64,000 nt of DNA from Typhlomys cinereus (Eukaryota > Chordata > Mammalia > Rodentia > Platacanthomyidae), in contig JALPQD010000407.1 in assembly GCA_023101885.1 (NCBI GenBank), forward strand, positions 1,391,846 to 1,455,845. The letters run 5' to 3'. How positions within the stretch are numbered: position 1 is the first letter of the stretch; every line of letters starts with the position of its first letter. A program made the position numbers and the translations under genes. The notes below the pieces were generated by a model. It was not told the origin of the DNA. It saw only the letters and a list, made by a program, of their open reading frames with translations, and searched no databases. This document shows, one piece after another, positions 23,491-33,040 of the stretch.

Positions 23491-24837
23491 CAGAGAGCTG
23501 CTGCTCTAAGGATGTCACAGCAAAACACCTTCTGCTCAAAGTTTGCTTCCAGGTGTTGTGTGAAAGAGGCAAGTATTTCTGTATAAACAGTATATGCGGA
23601 CCAAAGAGGGGCAGTACAGTCGCTGAGCAAAGAAATAGAAAGGCATGCAAAAGGTAGTTATGAGAGAATTAGCAGTGAGTTAAGGTGATTATTGCAGTCT
23701 CAAAGAGAGGAAAAGAAAAAAAAGTTATGGGTACCTTTGGTTTATTACCCTGCTCTAGCTACTGGACATTAGGGTTTAAAGGAGAAGGCTGAGCTGGAAA
23801 GAGTTCATGATAAAGGCATCTAGAGGTGTACTGGGTAGCCTCTCCCTTTGATAAAATGGAGCACTAGATCAGTTTTTTAAGGGCCCGCATTTCAAACAAC
23901 CTTGAAAAAAATTATTTACCTATTACCATGTGGTACTCATGCAAATAAGAGGGCTTGGGCAAAGAGGGAACACTTACCCTTGATTAGATGGGACATATTA
24001 GCTTCCTGAAATTTTCTCACCTGTTTAAGCAGCTCTCAATCACAAATCCTGACAGGACCGACACTCATTGTAAGAAGGTTTAACAGGGCTCAGCTAAATC
24101 CAAGGGGTATCACATTTATCCTAGATCTATGGGGCAATGTTTGGTTCTCTGTATCCTTCCAAAATTCCACTTGTTCAGGTCCTGTGTTATGGCTTTTCTT
24201 TTCTGCAGTTCTTGAGGGAGCAGCCTGCCATTTTTGCAACTGATTTAACAACAGGGCTGGTGAATTTACAGAAGCCAGGGCAAAACAAGGAATGTGATTT
24301 GACAAAGGGAATCCTGGTAGAATAGGGTGCTGAGTTTTGTCATTTGCTCGGGACCACACCTGACTTTGGCACTTTTACACAGCTTGTCTCAACAAGCTCC
24401 ATTTGAAATCAGTCAAGGAGAAAGATAGTTGTTAGTTCATTACCAGATATCTTCCAGGCATAGTAGCTTGGAGAAAGAAAGAGAACAAACTTCTAACATA
24501 CTGGGCTTTCTATACTTAATTCAGAAAAATGCAATGCATTTCAGTGGGGATTTCTGTGTAATAACTGTAATACAACAAGGACACTTTCCTCCTTGCTGTC
24601 TAATGTAATTTGTCACCAGCCTTTACCTAGATCAGTAAGTTTCTTTACCTTTAACTGGAGAAAGTTAAATGCCAGGGTGTTAGAGAGTGGTAGGAAGCTC
24701 TTTGTCTGTGAATTTGTAACTTAGACAACTCTCTTTAGATAGAAAGATCTTTTGTCCAGGTTAGTTCCATTCACCTATTAGATAGCTGTCAACAATACTG
24801 GTGGGGTGGACTTAATAATGTCTGTCCTGGTGGTTGT
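23491..24837. other. Unique sequence, no gene seen
   Basis: No supported feature. A pair of opposed short open frames at about 24.1-24.36 kb shows no recognisable domain. Confidence 0.45.
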
Positions 24838-25013
24838 CACAGTGTGATCCTGGGATCAGCATACTAGTAATAGCTTGTTTGAAATGTTCGTCCTTGGGTC
24901 TCTCCCCAGATGGGTTGGATCAGGGACTTTGGGGCTGGAACTCAGTGACCTGGGTTGCTCAAGTCCTCCAGAAGATCTGGGTGCATGCCAAAGTTTGAGA
25001 GCCACGGACCTCT
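24838..25013 (+). mobile_element. MER5A-like hAT-Charlie relic
   Basis: From 'cacagtgtgatcctgggatcagca' to 'gtgcatgccaaagtttgagagccac', the latter close to the MER5A right end (gcacgctaaagtttgagaaccactg). About 175 bases, near full length for the family. Confidence 0.65.
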
Positions 25014-26042
25014 GTGAACATTATCTCCTGCAGGCATCCCGTGGCAACAGACAGCAGTAGTTTGAGTATTCTGGGATGAGTCGTTTCTTGGCAGCCATCC
25101 TTTCCACTCTGTTTGCATTTTAAATAATGCTCATTTCTTCTCTGATGTCGCTGTTTAATGATAAAAGTGGCACTCTGGCTGTTTAAAAGGTAAGAGAAAC
25201 TGTTTCTTGGTAAATATAGATGTAGAGCCATGTACATAAAGGGAGACAAGCTCTTTAAGAGCCATCTTTCAGCTACTGTGAATGTGTGGCTGCTACGTAC
25301 ACTCTGATCGACTCGCCCTTTCACCCTAAATCATACTGTTTCATGTCTATTATCATACATATTTTAAATTGGTTTGGAATCCAAGCCTCTGCTTCACGGA
25401 GTGTTTTGTGAATACAACATGGTAGCAGGGTCTCATTGGTGATATGTCCTTTGGTCTGGATTGACATATTGAGCATATGGCAGGAGCACAAGCTGTTAGA
25501 GTCAGGAGCTCACCAGGTTGCATATGAAAGCATTTTCTTAAAGGTCAGAGCACTGCTAAGGATGTGAACATTAATGCACCCTGATGAGATACTGGTCTTG
25601 GCTGCAGGTCAAGCCACCTTGGCATTTAGGATCCATTTGAGAATCCACAGAAGTTTTCCTCCCTTCAGGGACATCTAACAAGTCAGGCATATAATTCATG
25701 AAAAGAGCGACATAAAATTTTCCTGAGCTGGATAATGGGGGAGATGACTAAGGACAAGATATACTTTCCTTACATGCTGTAATGAGCACACAAGAATTAT
25801 TTAATGACCGTATGATTTTGAGAAAGTTACCGACTCTTTTTAAGCCTTCATCTACTTATCCAAAAAGTGGGTTTTCTGTTTTTTGGGCTTTTGTGAAAGC
25901 TAGTTGGAATTATACATGCAAAGTTCTCAGCAGAGTGTTGGAACTACATATGTGCTTAGTAATCAAGAGCCATTTAAAACTTTATACATGTGGATGTGGC
26001 TATACACACACGTATACATGGATATGTTTATAATCAGTACAC

Positions 26043-26044
<2 letters not shown>
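25014..26044. other. Unique sequence with a MIR-like patch
   Basis: No gene. 25790-25960 has MIR-like order ('gattttgagaaagttaccgactc', 'tcatctacttatccaaaaagtgg', 'gtgaaagctagttggaattatac'). Confidence 0.45.

Positions 26045-26090
<46 letters not shown>
26045..26090. repeat. (AT)n microsatellite
   Basis: 23 uninterrupted AT units, flanked by CATA-type sequence on the left. Confidence 0.97.
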
Positions 26091-26092
<2 letters not shown>

Positions 26093-26624
26093 CAGTGTGG
26101 GAATGAACAGAACAAAGTATACTTCAAACTACTCCTTTCTTTCCCTCTCGGAATGTACTCTTCCCTGTCCTTGCCACATTTGTATCAAGTCAGTTACGCC
26201 CATAAAAGCACTTTCTGTGCATCTGAGCTTGGTTGTGGTTTGACGTAGGAAAGTGGAATGAGACATTCAGAGCACCAGACTTACAGAGGCCCAGTGACTA
26301 CAAGAAAGTATTTTAGAATGAGAATTGCGATATGTGCCTGGGCTGTCACAGAATGGTGGCAAAGCAACTTGGTCCTTGTGGCATATGCAAGGCCTTTTCT
26401 CTGTTTCTTAGAAACTTTAACCCAGGTACAGCTGTGGATACGAGGCACCAGTCATCCAAGTGTGTGTGTGTGGGGGGGGGAGTGCATGTGGATGGCCAGA
26501 CAGCTGTGGCCCCTGCCAGCCTCAGTCGTCTTGGGAAGTTCCTCCTTTGCTTTCTGTGCACCTACTTCATAGGCCTATTTTATATTTTCTCTAACTTTAA
26601 GGTCCTCACATGTGTTTTATTTTT

Positions 26625-26860
26625 CTTCTTTTTTTTGGAATACTCTTCCTTCATTCTTGGCTTAGCTATATCTCTTACCCTTCAGACATTAGCTCCAATA
26701 CTTGTTCCTGAAAGAGATCTCACTGACTTCTTCCAGCCTAGGTTTGTATCTCTACTGTGTGCCCCATAATGCTTTGTCTTATTTTTTTCTTCCAAATTCT
26801 TACATTCTAAGGGTGTATCACAGTGCTTAGTGTATGGGACATGTTACGATTACTGATGCA
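26625..26860 (+). repeat. L2-like fragment
   Basis: 'ttggaatactcttccttcattcttggc', 'cttacccttcagacattagctcc', 'agagatctcactgacttcttcc' and 'tcacagtgcttagtgtatggg' follow the L2 3' consensus order. Non-coding. Confidence 0.65.
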
Positions 26861-27379
26861 GAAGCATGTGGGTGAAAGTTGATGTTGAGAGTTGGGAGGG
26901 TAAAGAAAACTAACATTGGATTCTTTTATCTACCTCTTCTCCATCTTGGTTATAATTCATTCCTGAACCCCTTAGGAAGAAGCTAGGAACAGGTAACTAC
27001 TACAATAGGAAAAATAACAACAACCAGTATTTCACAGTTCATGTGAATTTGCCAAGAATCTCAACCTTTCAGTCCTAGGGGCTCAATTGTTAGCTTGTGG
27101 CTGTGTAAACTGCAGCTCCTCTATGAGCTCAGTTACAAACTGGATACTTTCTAGATCTTAGAAACAAACACACACTTTACCTTTTCTAACACATCAAGAA
27201 TTTCTGGGGATTTCAACATTCCTTTCACAACACTGTGCAGGAAGTGGTTTATCATTTTACTTTAAGTTGATGTTCCTGGCAATAATATTCAAACACCTAG
27301 GAGAGAGGCAATTGTTTAGCTGTCACCCCCAAACTTAGTCATACCATTGATCTGACATCAGAAAGTACTTATCCTATTG

Positions 27380-27600
27380 ATCTTGTGTCAGATGGGTGAT
27401 AAAATAGTAATAATGGGCTTTGATTGACAGCTTGAGCTGACAGATTATCAAGTCAGTTTCCCACAGCCAAGTTGCTGACAGGTTTGGAACATTTCCTTGG
27501 CAACGTGGATCTCCTTGACCTTTGACTTGTTACAAAGGCTAAATCCAGTCCTCATTTAATGGTGTTGGAGATGCTCTTAAGCCAGCTTATTTAACACACA
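27380..27600. other. Repeat-free stretch with transcription-factor-like motifs
   Basis: An exact PBX-MEIS-type TGATTGACAG at 27421-27430, an RFX half-site-like CCTTGGCAAC at 27495-27504 and a DR1-like TGACCTTTGAC at 27516-27526 lie within 110 bases. Candidate regulatory DNA only; motif matches alone are weak evidence. Confidence 0.25.
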
Positions 27601-27676
27601 CAGGCAGAAAACCTAGAAGTGTCTAAAGTTAGCGGAGAGCATTAAGAATAAGTGATAAACAAAAACTACTGTTGAT

Positions 27677-27835
27677 TTTTCGGGCATAGCGATGCCTCCC
27701 TGCCATCTCAGGAATGGAGACACAAAGGCAAGAGGATAGGGTGTTTGAGTCCAGCATGGGCTCTCTCTCAAAAATGTAACAAATGACCAACAAACACAAA
27801 AAGAAAACAAAACCCAACTTACCAAACAGAAACAG
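27677..27835 (+). repeat. B1-like SINE, degenerate
   Basis: 'tcgggcatagcgatgcctccctgccatctcagg', 'aggcaagaggatagggtgtttgagtccagcatggg' and an A-rich 'aacaaacacaaaaagaaaacaaaac' tail give the B1 plan. Confidence 0.55.
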
Positions 27836-27973
27836 AAATGCTGTGGAATACATATAGCTTATACACTAGTACTGAAAAAGTTGATCAGAGATGATGAAGT
27901 GACACCGACTGACTATGGTACCTCAGGGCACTCGGGGACAGACTGCCACAGTGATCCGAAAAAAGGAGGGTAG

Positions 27974-28240
27974 CCTGGGTCCTTGCACCTCATGGGAGAG
28001 GAGGACCCAGAGGAGAGTTTGGCATGCACATTAAAGGATGCTCCAGGGATTGGGGAGGGGGAGACACTAGGGGATGGGGAGGGAGGGGGGAGCGGAGGAG
28101 GGAAGGGAGGGGGAGCAGGGGGTGAGGGGGAGGTGGAGGGAGGGAGGGATCTGGTGTACCTGTTAAGTTTGTATGAGCGGAAATAATAATAATAATAATA
28201 AAAAAGAAATTTAAAAACCAAACCAAAAAAAAAAAAAAAA
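27974..28240 (+). mobile_element. Short truncated L1 3' end (lineage A)
   Basis: 3' UTR from 'gtccttgcacctcatggg' through the polypurine tract (28045-28150) to 'gtttgtatgagcggaaata', an (AAT)n patch (28182-28199) and an A18 tail. TSD aaggagggYag at 27963-27973 and 28241-28251. No ORF; the Gly/Glu-rich open frame across it is a composition artefact. Confidence 0.88.
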
Positions 28241-28364
28241 AAGGAGGGCAGGCAAGTCCTTATGTATGTGACTTGAGATGAGGGGTGCCTGCAAGGACCC
28301 ACACCCGAGGCCCCACTCAGCTAGCTGTTAAGCTCTGTAGTTTAGGCTTCATTGGTCCAGGCTG

Positions 28365-28527
28365 TGTTCCCAGATCAACAGCACCAGCATCCTACCGGGA
28401 GAGGGCGGGGGTTGTGGCGAGTGTAAACTTTCCGCAGGCAACCTAGTTCTAGGCAATGAGGATCTGCATTTTAACAAGATCCCCAGGTGACTCTCATTAA
28501 AGTGTGAGAAGCACTGTTTTAAGAGTT
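28365..28527. mobile_element. MER5A-like hAT-Charlie relic
   Basis: Left part 'cagatcaacagcaccagcatcctacc' and right end 'tttaacaagatccccaggtgactctcattaaagtgtgagaagcactg' fit MER5A; the middle is GC-rich and diverged. Confidence 0.6.
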
Positions 28528-28999
28528 TCATCCTCTTCAGATGCAAATGCCTTAAATCAAAAATCCTTTCCAGGACTGCAGGAGGTTAGACTCTAGGTTT
28601 TGGGTTCTTAAACTCTACATCTGATCTTCAGGAAGTTAGAGTCCTTAGCTCGAAGCAACAGAAATATCCTCTGGGCTGAGCTAAAGAATTACTAGAATCT
28701 CTATTGCATAGCTCTCTTAGAATGACCCAGGAGGATTGGGAATCAGCTTGAGAAACTGTGAAAAGGGCTGCTAGTTAGCTGGGAATATAGCCAAAATTAT
28801 ACCAGATAGTCATTTTGATGAAGGCACTGCAGTTAGTATCACCAAAGCCGCTGCTGTTACTACAAAGCAGCTCATATCAGCTTGGAAGGGCCAATTGTCA
28901 GCCCCTTTTCTCAATTCTGCATTCACTGATGCCTCATCCATCTAGATGGTTGAAATCAGCGGTGCTAAGAGCTTTTCCACTACAAACAGCAAATGCTAC

Positions 29000-29007
<8 letters not shown>

Positions 29008-29044
<37 letters not shown>
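29008..29044. repeat. T37 homopolymer
   Basis: 37 consecutive T, flanked by 8-base inverted arms (aaatcagg before, cctgattt after). No SINE or L1 body is attached, so it may be an orphan poly(A) insertion on the minus strand or an expanded run. Confidence 0.95.
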
Positions 29045-29045
<1 letters not shown>

Positions 29046-29189
29046 ATACCTGATTTACCTGTGCATCCCTATTCCAAATTCATTACTGGTACTACTAGCC
29101 CTGATTCCTTTGGAAAATGAATGCTGTAAGATATAGTGGATGTCAATATGTATATTTACCCGCCCACCTTTTTTTTTTCTGTACCACTA

Positions 29190-29590
29190 GCCTGAAAACA
29201 CTGTCGTGGGAGCCTCAAATCAGTGTTTTCCCACTTTTGGCACTACAGCGGAATTATCTGGGAAAAATGACAAATGCTCGACTTCCATGTCTCCAAATTC
29301 TGGTTTAATTATTTTGGATGAGATATTATCAACATGTGGTCCCTATACTCAGAAATAACACATAGCTTGGGAACTTAGGAGAAATATAAATTTGGGGGCC
29401 ATGCCCAAGACCTGCTGACTCATGAATTCTGGAAGTGAGAACCATTGGTCTGTGTTGTAATAAGTCCCCTAGATGGTTCTGATGGAGCTAAAGAGAGAGA
29501 CATTGGTCTGAGATTATGGTTTAGGCATCTGGACATAAAAATATTTCCAGATGATTCCAAAGTGCAGCCAAGGTTGTAAACCAGTGACAC
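29190..29590. mobile_element. hAT-Charlie-type (MER5-like) relics
   Basis: 29217-29385 ('cagtgttttcccacttttggcactac') and 29485-29590 ('gtttaggcatctgga', 'ccagatgattccaaagtgcagccaaggttg', 'accagtgac') show the 'cagtg..ttc' and '..accactg' termini of MER5-type elements. Exact boundaries uncertain. Confidence 0.45.
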
Positions 29591-29794
29591 AGTAGTTTCT
29601 TAAAGAACTCGTATGTCTGCCTTCTTTTATAGGAATAATGACTGATGGTTTAGTGCATATGCATAGGACAGTAGCCGAGATTTGCAGATTCTGAGATTTG
29701 CAGATCAGTAAATTCCAGCCTGGATTTGTAGAAGATAGTATATGGGCTTTTTTTGATTATCTGCAGAACATTGTTTTAAGGAATGTTTTATCTA

Positions 29795-29950
29795 GTAGTT
29801 TCTAAGCACTGTCACCCTCAAGTCAGAACTACAGGGCAGAATGCAGATTATTGGGTCCTACTTCATACTGAGTCACATTCTGGAGCATAGGATGGGATGA
29901 CCTAAATAAGCTTCCCACACCACTCTTGGTAGCATATTATGAACCACTGA
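29795..29950. mobile_element. hAT-Charlie-type relic
   Basis: Begins 'tagtttctaagcactgtcaccctcaag' and ends 'gcatattatgaaccactga', the degenerate terminal inverted repeats of a MER5/MER20-class element. No coding content. Confidence 0.45.
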
Positions 29951-30084
29951 GTTAGTTGAGGAGGACAGATGGACTTGATAATTATACCTTAAATGAAACC
30001 AGGTGAAATTTTTGGTCCAGAGCCGATTCTGTCAACTGCTTATAAGAGATATAAATGTATGATTTTTATTTCAGGTAAATTTTA

Positions 30085-30160
30085 GAGCCAAGGTAGTAGT
30101 TTAGTGGTAGAACATTTGCATAGAACATATTGCAACCCTGGGTTTGATCTCCAACTCCAC
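30085..30160 (+). repeat. ID-like (tRNA-Ala-derived) SINE
   Basis: 'agagccaaggtagtagtttagtggtagaacatttgcatag' followed by the B box 'ctgggtttgatctcc' is an ID-type head with both Pol III boxes in degenerate form. Not a tRNA gene: the acceptor and anticodon stems do not pair. Confidence 0.65.
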
Positions 30161-30175
30161 AAAGAGACAAATCTT

Positions 30176-30354
30176 TTTTAAAATTTTTTATTTCCCCTCA
30201 TACAAACTTAATAGGTACCCCGTTCCCCTCCCTCCCTTCACCCCTTCTTGTTCCCCCTTGTTCCTTCCCCTATTTTCCCCTTCCTTTCCCCCTCTCCCTC
30301 CCTATCTCCCAGTGCCTCCTCCTCTCATCCCTGGAGCATCCTTTAATGTGTATG
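30176..30354 (-). mobile_element. Very short truncated L1 3' end
   Basis: Antisense L1 3' terminus plus the pyrimidine tract only, ending at 'ggagcatcctttaatgtgtatg'. TSD aagagacaaatctt is identical at 30162-30175 and 30355-30368. It landed at the tail of the ID-like SINE. Confidence 0.9.
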
Positions 30355-30769
30355 AAGAGACAAATCTTATATCTACAATTACTTTCTACACTAGTTTCTG
30401 AGAAAAATAACCATAGAAGCTTTTCTTTTTTTGTAGCAAAGAAGTTGATGGAATCGCACTACAAGAATGAACAAAGACAAAAGAAAGAAACTAAAGATGA
30501 GATTTGATCAGAAGCCCAAGTGAAATGATACCGCTTACAAGTGATTAAGCAATGGCCATGAAAGAGGCAACCTGACAGTAGAACAAAGAATTCTGCATGC
30601 ACTTTTGATACTAATTGGCTACTGGCCCTTGGAAGTATAAAGTCCAAGAATGGTATAGTGTGACTTAAATTAACGCTGACTTGGGGAAGGAATTCTGTCT
30701 GCTTTAAAAAGAGACTGGTCATACTTTAAAAGTATGAAATCTTTAAACCTCAAATGTGTTTATTTGACA

Positions 30770-30900
30770 TATTATTTACCCTTAGAAGAAAGACAAGTAT
30801 GATTTCATTTTATCAAAAGGAAACTGAAACATGAGAAGGTTCTGGAATTCATCCAAGATCACAGAGACGACAGACTACCAGAGGTGATTAGTATTTTTTG
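30770..30900 (+). repeat. MIR-like SINE fragment
   Basis: 'catattatttacccttagaag', 'tcattttatcaaaaggaaactgaaac', 'catccaagatcacagagac': MIR order. Confidence 0.55.
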
Positions 30901-31586
30901 ATTGTCATATCACAGTACCTAAATATAGGTTAAGATTTGTAAATAGTTAAATCTTATTAATTATAAATAATATATTTTTCCTTGGGACTAGTGTGGATCA
31001 GTGTTGATGCTTATTAACTTAAAGTATTTATTGATGCGAGTGTACATTAAGGTTGATGTTTATTGATTTAAGTATTTATTTTTGCATGTTATGGCTGCTT
31101 GAGTACCACCTCAGAGATTCTGATTTAGTTGGATATGTTGTGTTACCTGGGACTGTGGATTTTTTAAAGTGTTATTAACGTAAAATGAGATGAGAACTCT
31201 TGGGCCAGAAAATTCTCTCTCTATTGCTATATTATCTTGCCCTTGCCCACTTTTGAAACATTTTTGGGAACATGAGGCCATAAACAAATCAACTCATTAA
31301 TTTGTTAGAATAATAGCAAGCCAGAGAGTAGCTTGGCAAACTCACACAAATAGGAAACACAAATTTGGAGGCTAGCTTCATCTTTCATTCATCTAGAGAC
31401 CTTCCTCAGCCTGTTATAGCTGAAGATCTAATACTGGCTAATTTCCACTGTCATCAATGATGCTTTTATTTGCTCTTCGAATGTCATGGCAGTTGAGATG
31501 AGAGCCTGATGGGTGCAATAGGAAAATTGCTCTTGATTCCTACAAGTATGTTTGTGTTTCAGTTCTAATAGCTATAAAAAAAAGAG
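30901..31586. other. Unique sequence, no gene seen
   Basis: AT-rich, no supported feature apart from a local 'gttgatgcttattaacttaaagtatttatt' near-duplicate at 31003-31075. Confidence 0.45.
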
Positions 31587-31900
31587 GATTGAGCTGGAGA
31601 GATGGGTTTATGTCTCTGCCTTCAAAGCAGAAGGAACTGAGTTTGGATCCCAGATTCCATGTACAACCTTCCGGTCTTAGAAGGTGGATCTTGGGAAATC
31701 CTAGATCAAAACAGAAAGGAGGTAGAGCAATCCAGGGATGATTCTTGAAGTCACCCTTGGACCCTCACAGGTACACACAGTGCCATTGATATAAACACAC
31801 CACATGCAGGCGCGTATGTGCATGAGCACGCACACACACACATTTGTGTGTTTGTGTGTGTGTGTGCGTGTGTATGTGTGTGTGCATCTAGGGTAAGAAG
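31587..31900 (+). repeat. tRNA-headed, CA-tailed SINE (older copy)
   Basis: Starts 'attgagctggagagatggg', B-box-like 'aactgagtttggatccc', body 'gatgattcttgaagtcaccc', ends in CA/TG-rich simple sequence (31826-31885). Same family as the young SINEs but with many changes; no clean TSD. Confidence 0.7.
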
Positions 31901-32097
31901 AGAATAACAATGTCAGCCTCTTAGGGCCAGTAGTAAAGTTAGATGAGATAAAGTTCTGAATAGAACCATCCCTGTCACAAAAAGCTAGGCAGTTCAGTTA
32001 TGTGCTAGCTAGTATAGCCAATTTCCTGCATTTTGTGGCCCATTGAACTTAGTGTCTCAACTAAGGCATTCCAGATCTGAGATACTTGGTTAAAATA

Positions 32098-32220
32098 TAA
32101 GCTCCAGCACTGAAGAAGTGAAGGTAGGAGGATCACAAGTTCAAGACCAGCCTGCCTCAAAGCCCCAAACCCCAAGCCAAACCAAACCAAAGACCAAAAG
32201 AAAAACAAAGAAACAAACAC
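32098..32220 (+). repeat. B1 SINE
   Basis: 'agctccagcactgaagaagtgaaggtaggaggatcacaagttcaagaccagcctgcctca' is the B1 left-to-right order, truncated at the 5' end, with a CCAAA/AAAC-rich tail to 32220. Confidence 0.75.
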
Positions 32221-32377
32221 CACAAGCTCTCACTCTAACAAGTGACTAGTAGTCAATTTAAAAGCCCAGGAGAGATATCAAATATTTATTGAGCCGAAAT
32301 GATATTAGCCAGAGTTTAGCTCACCATAACAGCCTCAATATGACTTTCACATGCAGTCTAGATTCATAGTAAAATAA

Positions 32378-32612
32378 TACTAGGGGACCTGTAATATGGT
32401 TCATTGGGTAAAAGCAATTGCCATACAAGTCTGATGATCTGAGTTCAATCCCCCAGATCCATGAAAAGTGAATGGCGAGAACCAGTTCCATTAGGTTGTG
32501 CTCTGACCTCCACAGCTGTGCTTCATGCATGTCTATACCCACAGGTGTACATTGTGTTTGCATTTTGTGCATGCACACACAAATAAAATAAATACATAAA
32601 ATGTAAAGCATT
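32378..32612 (+). repeat. B2/B3-type SINE
   Basis: A-box-like 'tggttcattgggtaaaag', B box 'tctgagttcaatccccc', 'gctctgacctccacagctgtgc', CA-rich end and 'aaataaaataaatacataaa' tail with AATAAA. Classical B2/B3 plan, older copy. Confidence 0.75.
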
Positions 32613-32644
32613 TAAAAATGCTAGGTAAATGTTTCATTCTTTTT

Positions 32645-32703
32645 AAAATGTTGAATCTTGTTCTGTTCTGTTTATAGCTGGATCTTGGAGTTTTGTCAAC
32701 TTA

Positions 32704-32801
<98 letters not shown>

Positions 32802-33017
32802 CATTATGTGTGCCTTTGGAGGTCCAAGAGTGCTTCGGGAATCATCCTAGATTGCTTCCACTTTCTTTTTGTTTTGCTCTGGGATTTCTCCCTCCAGAAT
32901 TGGAAGTACAGGCCTTTGCCATTTTCTCCCAGGTTTTTTTGTTTTGTTTTGTTTCTCTGTGAGATCTGGGATCTAAACTCAGCTGCTTGGAGGCAGAGGC
33001 TTAACCACTTCTCCAAC
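32645..33017 (-). repeat. tRNA-headed SINE with (TG)n(GA)n and extra 3' sequence
   Basis: Minus-strand head near 33010 ('ggttggagaagtggttaagcc'), B-box-like 'ctgagtttagatccc', tail represented by (TG)n 32706-32757 and (GA)n 32757-32799. A 23-base duplication differing at one position flanks the whole at 32622-32644 and 33018-33040. About 50-60 bases between the left duplication and the microsatellite are not part of other copies. Confidence 0.8.
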
Positions 33018-33040
33018 CTAGATAAATGTTTCATTCTTTT

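Noticed and set aside
23282..23650. 122-codon minus-strand open frame
   Set aside because: Overlaps a MER5A-like relic, has no recognisable domain, splice context or codon bias.
24959..25324. 121-codon minus-strand open frame in unique sequence
   Set aside because: Starts without context, partly overlaps a MER5A-like relic, and shows no domain. The region may be conserved non-coding, but coding is unsupported.
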